Part shown: positions 1-10,100 of the stretch, piece by piece
How positions within the stretch are numbered: the stretch's first letter is position 1
Layout: the number at the start of each line of letters is the position of its first letter
NCBI RefSeq assembly: GCF_904849725.1
Contig: NC_058519.1
Location: forward strand, 187,911,703 to 187,975,702
Length of the DNA: 64,000 bases
DNA from: Hordeum vulgare subsp. vulgare
Taxonomy: Eukaryota; Streptophyta; Magnoliopsida; Poales; Poaceae
Reading direction: 5' to 3'
Program-made: the position numbers and the translations under genes
The notes under the pieces: model-generated
The model's database searches: none
Told to the model about the DNA's origin: nothing
Seen by the model: only the letters and a program-made list of their open reading frames with translations

Positions 1-34
1 ACAATCAAAAATTATAGATACGACGGAGACGTAT
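1..34 (-). repeat. LTR terminus fragment of an element lying left of the window
   Basis: Read on the minus strand this stretch begins TGATACG and carries the inverted arms GATACG and CGTATC, the same LTR 5' end seen in TE1, TE5 and TE7. The sequence then jumps into the body of the TE1 LTR, whose expected first bases (as at 5512) are missing here. It is either the edge of another LTR or a rearranged TE1 LTR start. The window edge prevents a decision. Confidence 0.5.
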
Positions 35-1668
35 CACTTCTTGCCCGTCGTTGGCTACCCCAAGTGGAAGGTGGAGATGTAGTGAGCAACAGATTTCCCT
101 TACACGGAGACTGTAAGGTTTATCGAACCAGGAGGACTCCTAGGTCAACAAGTAGGTGTCTTCCACCCTAGCACTATCAGAAGACGTGGACCTGCACACA
201 CAAAAAATAACTTTGCTCCCAACGAGTACAGAGAGGTTGTCAATCTCTCTGGCCTTGTAGTTTGCAAAGGATCAAAACACAAGCGGGAAGGTAATAGTGA
301 TTGCAATGGAAAAGTAAATGAAAGCGGAAAATAATGGAGGTGTAACCAATGATGGTGATATGGACCGGAGTCACATGATTTTCACTAGTGATGTCTCTCT
401 CCCAAAAGACGATAAACAACTATGCTCGGGTAAACAAATCACAGTTGGCAATTGACAGAATTATGATCGCACCGCAATGCTAATTATGCTACTTCATAGT
501 TAGAGGTTCAATAGTAGTGGGCAGTATGCCAAGACAAGTAGACCGTTTGTTCATAAGCATCTACTTACTAATCATCCAGCTTGAGATATCTATCGATAAC
601 ATCTCACCGGTATTAAGTTTCGAGCCCCACCCAAAGTGTAAACTCAAAGCAACGGACAACTGCATTAATGAACTACGCGTAAGGTAAACAATCCTTGCAA
701 CCGTGGTCACAAGCACCGTTGTTTTCTCCCTGGTGGCAACAAGCACATGCCCTAGTCTCATGTTTCTGTCACTCAAGCTAGACATCGAGGGTATGAACCC
801 ACAATCATGCATAACGCTCCCTCTTGGAGTTACAATCTACTACTCGACCAAAGCAATAAATAGCAACGGAGAACATGCATGAATCACTAAGGAACATAAT
901 ATAAAAGGATAATCAAATATATAACTCATAACAATCTAAACATAATCTCATAATCCATCGGATCCCAACAAACCGAGCATAGCAAAAGCAAGAGAATTAC
1001 AAAGATGCCTTGATCATGTAGGGCAGCTCACAAGGACTAACCATTGAAGCACAAGATTGGAGAGAAGACATCACATAGCTATTGGTCATGGACTCATGGT
1101 CCAAGGAATACTACTCGCGACACATCTGGGAATCATCCATGGCGGTGGAGAAGCTCCCGGAGGTCAGTCCTCCCTCCGGCAGGGTGTCGGAAAAAGCTTC
1201 CTGATGCTCCCGATCTCGAAAGTGCTGCGGCGGCGGAACGATGGAGAAAATCGCGATTCCAGAAAGTCTGCGAGGGTTTCCTCTCCAGACTCTTAATATA
1301 GGCCAAAGGAGGGCACAGGAGGAGGTGGGACCCACCCAGACGACCTCCTGGTGGGGCCTAGGGCTCGGCCGCGCCAGCAAGCCGCCTGGGAGGCCCCTGG
1401 CCCCCTCTGGCCCATCTTCGGTGATCGAGAAGCTCCTGTTTCGCTGATTTTTTATATATTTTTTCTGGAATTTTTCGGGCTTCGGAAAATTGGGTAAAAG
1501 CCCCTGCAAAATAGACATCAGCAGACAGAAACTAGCACAGGGTGCACTGAGTTAGTAGGTTAGTCCAAATATGTGTGAAATGATATAAAAGTGTAGCAAA
1601 ACAGATAACAACGTCACCCAAAAGATCATGGAACAAGAAGAAATTATAGATACGTTTGGGACGTATCA
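35..1668 (-). repeat. TE1 3' LTR
   Basis: It is collinear with 5512-6680 up to position 1180 and continues to the LTR end at 1668. On the minus strand the LTR begins TGATACGTCC with inverted arms GATACGT and ACGTATC around 1649-1668. A TATA-like stretch (minus strand) lies at 1291-1302. A GC-rich U3 segment upstream of it carries the perfect arms GGGGCCT (1353-1359) and AGGCCCC (1391-1397). Confidence 0.85.
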
Positions 1669-1683
1669 ACATCCCCAAGCTTA
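1669..1683 (-). promoter_or_regulatory. TE1 polypurine tract
   Basis: On the minus strand the bases just before the 3' LTR read TTAAGCTTGGGGATGT. This purine-rich run abutting the LTR is the expected plus-strand primer, and it matches the tract before the TE7 3' LTR. Confidence 0.75.
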
Positions 1684-2186
1684 ATTTCTGCTCGTCCTCG
1701 AGTAGATAAATGATAACAAAATAATTTATGTGGTGACATGCTAACACACATATAAGAACTTCAAAGTAAAGCAAGTGAGATATGCAACTCAAGTCAAGGT
1801 AATAACAAGCAAGAGTCTATATCTAGTATTGAGTTTAGCAAAGTAAGAACATAAAGGTGCAAGATCTCTCGTTGTCCGTGACTCGAATGTCTCCAAATGG
1901 TGCTTGCGTGCAAGAAGTGGGAGATGGGTTGAGATCATAAAATATTTTTAATTGAGAACTCAATCTACTAAAATTTCACACTTGGTATCCTTCGGAATCT
2001 TATTTTGACTCATCCCCAGACCACTAGTCAGGCACAAGTCAAATGATCATCTCCCTTTCGATTTTGAGAACTCATGCAATGGATGAGCGTAAGCAAGATA
2101 TGTTGGCACTTAGGATGGATAATAGAATAATGATGTGGAAGGAAGACAAAAAAAGGTGTGAAAGGCTCACATCAATGAGGACAACC

Positions 2187-2341
2187 ATAGGCGAGAGAAA
2201 GTCAAATGATAGATATGATGCACATATGAGCTAAGGTAAGCTCTCCAATGGAACTATAGGCGAGAGGAAGTCAAATGATAGATATGATGTGATAGATATG
2301 GTGCACATATGAGCTAAGGTAAGCTCTCCAATGGAACTAGT
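2187..2341. repeat. Tandem duplication of about 70-85 bp in TE1
   Basis: A block starting TAGGCGAGAG and ending TCCAATGGAACTA occurs twice in a row. The second copy has an extra internal repeat of GATAGATATG. This is a local duplication with no coding meaning. Confidence 0.75.
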
Positions 2342-2514
2342 GGGGCTGCATCCAACTTGTTTGCTCATGAAAACCTAGAGCTCATTTGAGGAGGCTCATC
2401 ATTGGAATATGCAAACCAAGTTCTATAGTGTAAGCTTCCCCACATAGTTATTTATGAATGATAATCTCTATGTAGTACCAATATAACAATGGAGTACGAG
2501 TGTGGATCTTTCAA

Positions 2515-2650
2515 AAGGAATAGTAGTGTTGCCCCTTCTCTTTTTTTTCTTTTACTCTTTTTTTGTGGGCTCTTTGGCTCTTTCTTTTTATCTCTCATTT
2601 GTCCTTTTTGGGATCTTTTGTTTTGTCCTCTTTGGGATCTTTTCCTCACT
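2515..2650 (-). repeat. Low-complexity purine tract (minus strand)
   Basis: The minus strand is almost all A and G, with repeated AAAGAG and AAAGGACAAA units. The equivalent tract of TE7 lies at 37360-37470 on its sense strand, followed in both cases by a GGGCAAC/GGGACAATGC segment. Its retention at the same place in two family members suggests common descent of this spacer. Confidence 0.6.
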
Positions 2651-4669
2651 TAAGGGCAACACTCTATGTTTTACATGTATAAAAAGAAAAATCATCACAC
2701 TTTATAAGAAGTACTCATCATAAAGACAAGTGAAAACTATCATGATGTATGCAAATGTATGCCTCTGCCAGTGTAGCAGGATATGCAATGATACTAGCGC
2801 GTTATGTAGTAGTAATAAGGGCTAGGCCCAACTAGCATGCGGCTATACGATCAAGCAAAAGCATGTATGACATGAAGATCAAGTCATGAGATGGTGGATT
2901 TTGCATGGCAATGTATCTCGGAAAGGCTATGGAAATGCCTTAGTAGGTAGGTATGGTGGGTGTTTTGAGGAAAGATATAATGAGGCTTATGTATGACACA
3001 TCGTATCATGTTATGGGTTTGGATGCACCGGTGGAGTTTGCACCAACTCTCAATGTGAGAAAGGGCAATACACGGTACCGAAGAGGCTAGCAAATATGAA
3101 TGGTGGAAGTGCCAACAATCGAATACTCACATTAGTCCGAAGAACGCACACACTTATTATCGGTAACTCTCTATCTAGTTAGGAAATTCACAAAGAGACA
3201 AGTACCCCGAGGAGGAGTGTTTGGGGGTTTGATTATCCTTGCTCATCCTCAACTCATGGTAACGTGAGGGTACTCTATATATTCCAACCCCTCCAGAGGT
3301 TAGCGATCAATTTAGTAGCTAGAGTTCTCAACTAATTTGTACTTTTTGAAAAACACACGGATTTCCCAAAATACGACACCTATCACTAATAGGCTCAAGC
3401 TCTTGGCACCAATAGTCCAAACATTACTCAAATCAATACCTCAAAATTATTGCAAGTTACTGCATACTTAAATAGCAACCTCATTTACCTACTCATGCAA
3501 GACACATAACTCAGTGCAACGAGCCAACTCTATCAACAAGATAAGCATGCTAACTCAAGAGAGTTCCAAAATCGACCTAAATAATAGCTCTTAAAAATAT
3601 AAGCATGAAAACTAAGAGCTAAGCATGACAGTAGCTACGAAAAGATGAAGAACACATGAAAAAAGATAAGCATGAAAACGTATGTTGTGTTCTAGAGTGG
3701 AATGGAGCGTGTCTCTCTCCCAACGAAGGTATTCTAGGTTCCAACTTGTTAGTAACAGCAAGAAAAACTAAATCAAACTAACAAGCAAAGAATGAGACGC
3801 TCCAAGCATAGCACATAACATTTGAAGTGATAAAAATATAGCATGGAGATGGACAAACTGATGATTGTTAATAGAGAAGGGGATGCACAGGGGCATCCAC
3901 AAGCTTAGACGCTTGAGTCTCCTTTGAATATTTCTTGGGGTGCATGGGGCATCCGCAATCTTAAGCTCTTGAGACTCATGTATCTTCTTTCATCATCTCC
4001 CATCGCATACTTGAAAACTCCCTTCATACAAAACTCATCATAAGCTGATTAGAGTGGTTAGTTCCCTTAATAAAATAATTCATTACCTGCTGGAAGTAAA
4101 TATTTTAATGAAAAACTACTACTTCTTATGAACGCCAAAAGGTTTTTGCAAATAAAAAGTAAGCTTAGGATTTGCAAAACAATGAAAACGCAAAACATGG
4201 CAGAATTTGTGAAAAACAGAACACCAGGTAGTAAATAATTTATTCAGGGCACTTCTGCAACTCAAATAAAAAAACTCAGAACAGATGCCAGAATGTCAAT
4301 TACATAGAGCATGCTGTCAAAAAACTTCAGATCAAAAAGATGATCTGGTGATTTTGGCGATTTTTTCCGTCAAGCAGACATAATCTGGTTCTGGACAGCA
4401 TGTCACAATTTTTGAACTTTCTTGCAATCGGAGGCTATAACTTGGCACAAATCTTAAAAATAAAGATACAATGATGTTGCTACAGTAGTAACACACATCA
4501 AGATCACTAAAAAGTGAAAGTAAAAAATTAAAGTAAAGATAACAAGGGTTGTCTCCCTAGAGCTCTTTCTTTATAGCCATAAAGATAGGCTTAAGATTTT
4601 AATGATGCTCTCGTAGGAATATGAGTTGTAGAACAAAAGAGAGCATCAAGAAGCAAATACCAAACACAT

Positions 4670-5365
4670 TTAAAATATAACATGCTTCCTATGAATAGCA
4701 ATATTGCAATAGAATAATTTATTGACGCACAAAGCAATAAATATAGGAAGGCAAAACAAGTGCAGCTTCAAAACCTTCAACATAAAGAGAGGGAACTTGA
4801 TATTATTGAAATATATATAAGCATATGTTCCCTTCTCATAATAATTTTCAGCGGGATTATGAATAAACTCAACAATATAAGTATCACATAAAGCATTGTT
4901 ACCATGATCCACATGGACTTCATGAAGAGGATAAAACTGGGAGTAAAAGAGAGATTGAATCTCTTCCCAATCCCGTAGGTGAGAATCATCTAGTAGCCTA
5001 TACCATTCCAATGCTTTTCCTTTCAGTGACAAGGAAAATAATTTCCTCATGACTCCATCTCTTGTCAAACCTGAATTCTTAACCAACTCACAAAGTTCTG
5101 TAAGTTTCAACAAATAAATACTAGGATTGACTATTCCATCTCCTGCATAACAATCATCCCTAATTATTTGAATTATCCCAAGTGGTATTTTGAATGGGAT
5201 ACATTCAGCAGGTGGCGGAGACTTCTCTACCATGGGTGTGGTAAAGCGGCAATCCCCAAGGAACAAACTAAGAGTACAATTTTCCATAAGCCAAATAAGT
5301 AGAGTCACACAACTTAGTGTTCTCAGTGGAACCCATAGCAGCAACAACAAGCAAGAACGAAGCAA
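4670..5365 (-). CDS. Gag-like ORF of a non-autonomous retrotransposon (TE1)
   Basis: This is an intact 231-codon frame. Residues about 60-150 resemble a retrotransposon capsid (gag) domain: a leucine-rich helical stretch, SLKGKALEWYRLL, then a WEEIQSLFYSQFYP segment. After that comes VDHGNNALCDTYIVEF and a tail that is also found in the TE7 ORF (34717-35493), a coding block apparently specific to these short elements. The frame lies shortly after the primer binding site, as expected for gag. There is no zinc knuckle and no protease or polymerase domain follows. It is far shorter than a full gag-pol, so it is probably a leftover gag kept in a non-autonomous family. I recognise the domain type, not a named gene. 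Confidence 0.65.
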   Translation of the reverse strand: MLRSCLLLLLWVPLRTLSCVTLLIWLMENCTLSLFLGDCRFTTPMVEKSPPPAECIPFKIPLGIIQIIRDDCYAGDGIVNPSIYLLKLTELCELVKNSGLTRDGVMRKLFSLSLKGKALEWYRLLDDSHLRDWEEIQSLFYSQFYPLHEVHVDHGNNALCDTYIVEFIHNPAENYYEKGTYAYIYFNNIKFPLFMLKVLKLHLFCLPIFIALCVNKLFYCNIAIHRKHVIF

Positions 5366-5483
5366 CTAATTTTTTTGTGGTTTTTGGTATAAGACTCTAA
5401 AGCAAAAACTAGAAAGTAAACTAACAAGACTAAAAATCAAAGGTAAAAGATAGCGTGCAACTCCCCTATCTTGAAGATTGGAG

Positions 5484-5501
5484 TCCCCGGCAACGGTGCC
5501 A
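5484..5501 (-). promoter_or_regulatory. TE1 primer binding site, tRNA-Asp type
   Basis: The minus strand reads TGGCACCGTTGCCGGGGA. This equals the complement of the 3' end of plant tRNA-Asp(GUC) including CCA, with one mismatch. It lies 10 bases from the LTR edge at 5512. tRNA-Asp priming is known for Athila elements. Confidence 0.85.
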
Positions 5502-5511
5502 GAAATTTGCT

Positions 5512-6680
5512 TGATGACGAGTTGATGGATATACTTCTCGCCCCTTGTTGGTTACCCAAAGTGGAAGGTGGAGATGTAGTCAGCAGCAGATTTCCCTTAC
5601 ACGAAGACTGTAAGGTTTATCAAACAAGGAGGACTCCTAGTCTCAACAAGTAGGTGTGTTCCACCCTGGCGCTAGCAGAAGACATGGACCTACACACAAA
5701 AAAAAATAACTTTGCTCCCAATGAGTACACATAGGTTGTCAATCTCTACGGCCTTGTAGTTTGCACAATATCAAAACACAATCGGGAAGTTAATAGTGAT
5801 CGCATCGGAAAATTAAATGACAGCGGAAAATGATGGAGGTGTAACCAATGATGGTGATATGGATCGGAGTCACATGATGTTCACTGGAGATGTCTTTCTC
5901 CCAAAAGACGATAAACAACTATGCTTGGGTAAACAAATCATAGTTGCGCAATTGACATAATTATGATCGCACCGCAATGCTAATTATGCTACTTGATAGT
6001 TAGATTTTCAATAGTAATGGGCAGTACGCCAAGACAAGTAGACCGTTTAATCATTAGCATCTACTTACTAATCATCCACTTGAGATATCTATCCTGAACA
6101 TTTCTCCGGTATTAAGTTGGGAGCCCCACCCAAAGTGTAAACTCAAAGCAACGTACAACAGCATTAACGAACTATGCGTAATGAAAATAATCCTTGCAAC
6201 CTTGGTCACAAGCACTGTTGTTTTCTCCCTGGTGTCAACAAGCACATCCCCTAGTCTCATGTTTCTGTCACTCAAGCTAGACATCGAGGGGCATGAACCC
6301 ACAATCATGCATAACACTCCCTCTTGGAGTTACAATCTACTACTCGGCTAAAGCAATAAATAGCAACGGAGAACATGAATGAATCACTAAGGAACATAAC
6401 ATAAAAGGGTAATCAAATATATAACTCATAACAATCTGAACATAATCTCATAATCCATCGGATCCCAACAAATCGAGCATAGCAAAAGCAAGAGAATTAC
6501 ATAGATGCCTCGATCATGTAGGGCAGCTCACAAGGACTAACCATTGAAGCACCAGATTGGAGAGAAGACATCAAATAGCTACTGGTCATGGACTCATGGT
6601 CCAAGGAGGACTACTCATGGCACGTCCGGGAAGCGTCCATGGCGGTGGATAAGCTCCCGGAGGTCAATCCTCCCTCCGGC
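5512..6680 (-). repeat. TE1 5' LTR, truncated at the TE2 junction
   Basis: It begins TGATGACGAG on the plus strand and follows 35-1180 closely. At CCTCCCTCCGGC (ending 6680) the left copy goes on with AGGGTGTCGG while this one switches to TE2 gag. About 490 bp of LTR are therefore missing, including the U3 promoter. Confidence 0.85.
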
Positions 6681-7150
6681 TCGGCCCGGACTTGGCTCAA
6701 CAGCCTCCCGGCCGGCAGTGTCAACTCCTGGGTGGACTTCGAGGAGGCATTCGTCCGCAACTTCACCGGCACCTACAAGCGCCCTGGCCGGCCCCGCGAG
6801 CTAGCTATGTGCATCCAGAAGGCCGACGAATCCCTTCGCGACTACGTCACCCAGTGGACTGAGCTCCGCAACTCTTGCGAGGGGGTGCATGAGGTACAAG
6901 CCATCCAGTACTTCATTGACGGTTGCCGAGACAGTACCATCCTCAAGCACAAGCTCATGTGCACCGAGCCCACCACTTTGGCGGTGCTCATGGCCAAGGA
7001 GGACAAGTACGCCACGGCCGACTCCGCAATGCGCATCAAGGTGACCGCCTCGGACAAGGTTGTGCCTATGCCGGCTACTCCCAAGCCGGCTAGGGACAAC
7101 CGAGGTGGCCAGAACAACTACAAGCGCAAGGCAGATCAGATGGATCCCGC
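6681..7150 (+). pseudogene. TE2 gag (capsid) fragment
   Basis: The frame running through 6588-7559 becomes gag after 6681: SARTWLNSLPAGSVNSW, then FEEAFVRNFTGTYKRP, then a helical region to about ADKVVPMP-like linker. This is the retrotransposon gag domain that packages element RNA. The N-terminal part is missing because the TE1 LTR has replaced it, so the apparent start at 6588 belongs to LTR sequence. A frameshift near 7145-7160 separates it from the downstream frame that continues into protease. No zinc knuckle is evident. Confidence 0.8.
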
Positions 7151-7162
7151 TCCAACAGCAAG

Positions 7163-10100
7163 TTGGTGGCCAATGTGGAGGGCGTGGCGTCGGCTCCTCA
7201 AGTCGGCCCTCCACCAAAGCGTCCGAACCGGAGCAACCCCAACTGGCTGCCCAAGCAGTCCTTCGAGCAGCTGCTCGACGCCCCCTGTAATATACCTTCT
7301 GGGGCGCAGCCGTCTTCCCATACCCTTCGACGGTGCAGCTTTGCGCGCCGGCTGTCGCAAGGGGATGGCCTGCCGACTCTTCCGGGTGCACATGCGGCGC
7401 CTCGTGCACCGCCTCCCATCCACGCTCCGCCTCCGCCATCGCCGCCTTGCGATGACGGTCATCACCCAGACGACTATCCTCATCAAGACGGAGCATTCGT
7501 CGTCTTCACCAGCGAAGACGACGACAAGCACAGCCTGCGCCAGAGGCGGCGCGAGGTAAACACCACTGTCCCCCCGGTTCCCCAGTACATGCATTGGTCT
7601 GACAAACCAATCACATGGAGCCGGGTGGACCATCCTGCGGTGATGCCCAACCCGGGATCATACGCACTCGTCCTCGACCCCACCTTCGCTTCCAAAAGGC
7701 TCACCTGTTGATTCTCCCGGGTGCTGGTCGATGGCGGCAGCAGCATCAACATCCTCTACCTCGACACTCTCCTCAAGCTCGGGCTCAAGGAGACGGACGT
7801 CCTGCCAACCAGCACTGTCTTCCATAGCATCGTGCCTGGGTAGTCCTGCTCGCCCATCGGCAAGATCCAGCTGGATGTCCTCTTCGGCGACAAAGCCCAC
7901 TTCGTGCGAGAGTCCATATGGTTCGAGGTAGTAGACCTCAGTAGCCCGTATCACGTGCTGCTGGGAAGACCGGCTCTGGCCTAGTTCATGGCTATTCCGC
8001 ATTACGCCTACCTAAAGATGAAGATGCCGGGTCCCAAGGGCATCATCACTGTTGTTGGCGACTACAAGAAGTCGCTCGAGTGTGCCCAAGATAGTAGCCG
8101 GCTCGCCGACGCCTTGGTGATTGCCGAGGAGAAGCGGCAGATCGACCGGCTCGTGGCCCAGGCTACCGAGCAGCCGGCGATTCCTTCTCCTCTGTCCCAA
8201 TCGGCCGGCGAGGGCTCTTTCAAGCCGGCTAAAGAGAACAAGCAGGTCCCACTCGACCCTGCCAACCCGAAGTAGTGCATCACCGTCGTGGCTGGCCTCA
8301 GCCCCAAATAGGAAGGCGAGCTCGTCGACTTCCTCCGTGAGAATCAGGACATCTTTGCATGGTCCCCCAAGGACATGCCGGGTGTTCCGAGGAAGTACGC
8401 CGAGCACAAACTTCACGTACGACCAGATGCAAAGCCGGTAAAACAACCCCTGCGCCGCTTCGCCGAGGGGATGCGGCGCACGATCGGACAAGAAATCACC
8501 CGGCTCCTCGCAGCCGGCTTCATCATGGAGGTTTTCCACCCGGACTAGTTGGCTAACCCAGTCTTGGTACTGAAGAAGAACAACACATGGCGAATGTGTA
8601 TCGACTACACTAGCCTGAAAAAGGCCTGTTTGAAAGACCCTTTCGCGTTGCCTAGGATAGATCAAGTGATCGACTCCACTGCAGGCTGCGAACTACTGTC
8701 GTTTCTGGATGCTTATTCAGGCTACCATCAAATCAAGCTGGATCCAGCTGATCGGCTGAAGACCTCCTTCATCACGCCCTTCGGGGCCTACTGCTACACC
8801 ACCATGGCGTTCGGTCTGAAGAACGTAGGTGCGACATTCCAACGCTGCATGCAGCAGTGCCTACTGCCACAGATTGGCAGAAACATCCACGTCTATGTGG
8901 ATGACATCGTCGTCAATACGAAGCATCACTTCAGCCTCCTCGACGACCTACGGGAGACGTTCGCTTATCTACGCGAATACAAGGTCCGGCTCAACCCTGA
9001 GAAGTGCGTCTTCGGGGTCCCAGGCGGCAAACTCTTGGGGTTCTTCGTATCCGCCCGCGGCATCGAAGCGAACCCTGAGAAGATCAGCACCATCGAGCGG
9101 ATGGTGCGGCCGGCTCGGATCCTCGACGTCCAAAAGTTCGCCGGCTGCTTGGCATCCCTCAGCCGGCTCGTTAGTCGGCTTGGCGAGAAGGCCCTTCCAC
9201 TCTACCAGCTCATGAAGAAGACGACAAAGTTCAAGTGGAACGACCAGGCGAATGAAGCCTTTCGCGACCTCAAGCAGGTAATCTCGAGCCTGCCAATCTT
9301 GGCAGCCCCATCTGAAAGGGAACCCATACTCATATACATCGCGGCGACCACTCGTGTGGTCAACGTAGTGTTGGTAGTTTAGCGTAAAGAGGAAGGAAAG
9401 GCCCTGCCAGTGCAGCGCCCTGTCTACTACCTTAGCGAGGTCTTGTCCGCCTCTAAGCAGAACTACCCTCATTATCAGAAAATGTGTTATGGTGTTTACC
9501 TTGCTGCAAACAAATTGAAGCAATACTTCCAAGAGCATGCCATCACTGTGGTGAGCACTGCTCCGCCTTCAGAGATCATGGGTAACCGTGATGCCACGGG
9601 CAGAATTGCCAAATGGTCCATCGCCATGGCGGAACATGATATTCGGTACAAGCCTCGCACCGCCATCAAATCACAGGTGGTGGACGACTTCTTAGTCGAC
9701 TGGGCCGAGACCCAGTTCGAGCCACCGCCTCCAGACTCCACGCATTGGCGGATGCACTTCGACAGCTCGAGGATGTGGACAGGGCTGGGAGCCGGCATCA
9801 TCTTGACGTCTCCAAAAGGGGACCAGCTCAAGTACGCTCTCCAGATCCATTTCGCCGCCTCCAACAACGTCGCCGAGTACAAAGCACTTGCTCATGGCCT
9901 CCGGCTTGCCAAGGAGATCGGCATCCGGCGGCTCATATGCTTCGGCGATTCAGACTTGCTGGTGCAGCAGGTGTCTGGCGAATAGGAAACCAGGGACGCC
10001 AACATGGCAAGCTACCGCTTCCTCATCCAGCAGCTCAGCGGCCATTTCAAGGGCTGTGAGTTCCACCACGTTCCCAGGGCGGAAAATCAGGCGGCCAATA

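Larger units (their letters stand above)
1684..4669 (-). other. TE1 internal non-coding region
   Basis: About 3 kb lie between the gag-like ORF and the polypurine tract without a convincing coding frame. The region holds a short tandem duplication (2187-2341), a pyrimidine-rich tract (2515-2650) and otherwise AT-rich sequence. Segments correspond to the TE7 internal region (35494-38227) in opposite orientation. I see no RNA gene or further ORF. Confidence 0.6.
35..6680 (-). mobile_element. TE1: non-autonomous Athila-like LTR retrotransposon, 5' LTR truncated
   Basis: Two long direct repeats (35-1668 and 5512-6680) flank about 3.8 kb of internal DNA. The internal region has a tRNA-Asp-type primer binding site at 5484-5501, a polypurine tract at 1669-1683 and a single gag-like ORF. 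No protease, reverse transcriptase, RNase H or integrase is present, so it would have needed a partner element for replication. Both its layout and its ORF resemble TE7 (32949-39794). The right LTR stops at 6680, where it is fused to TE2 gag sequence, so no target duplication can be checked. Confidence 0.85.

Noticed and set aside
6801..7496. Long minus-strand ORFs across TE2 gag and protease
   Set aside because: They are shadows of GC-rich sense coding sequence and show no domain; the sense frame explains the composition.
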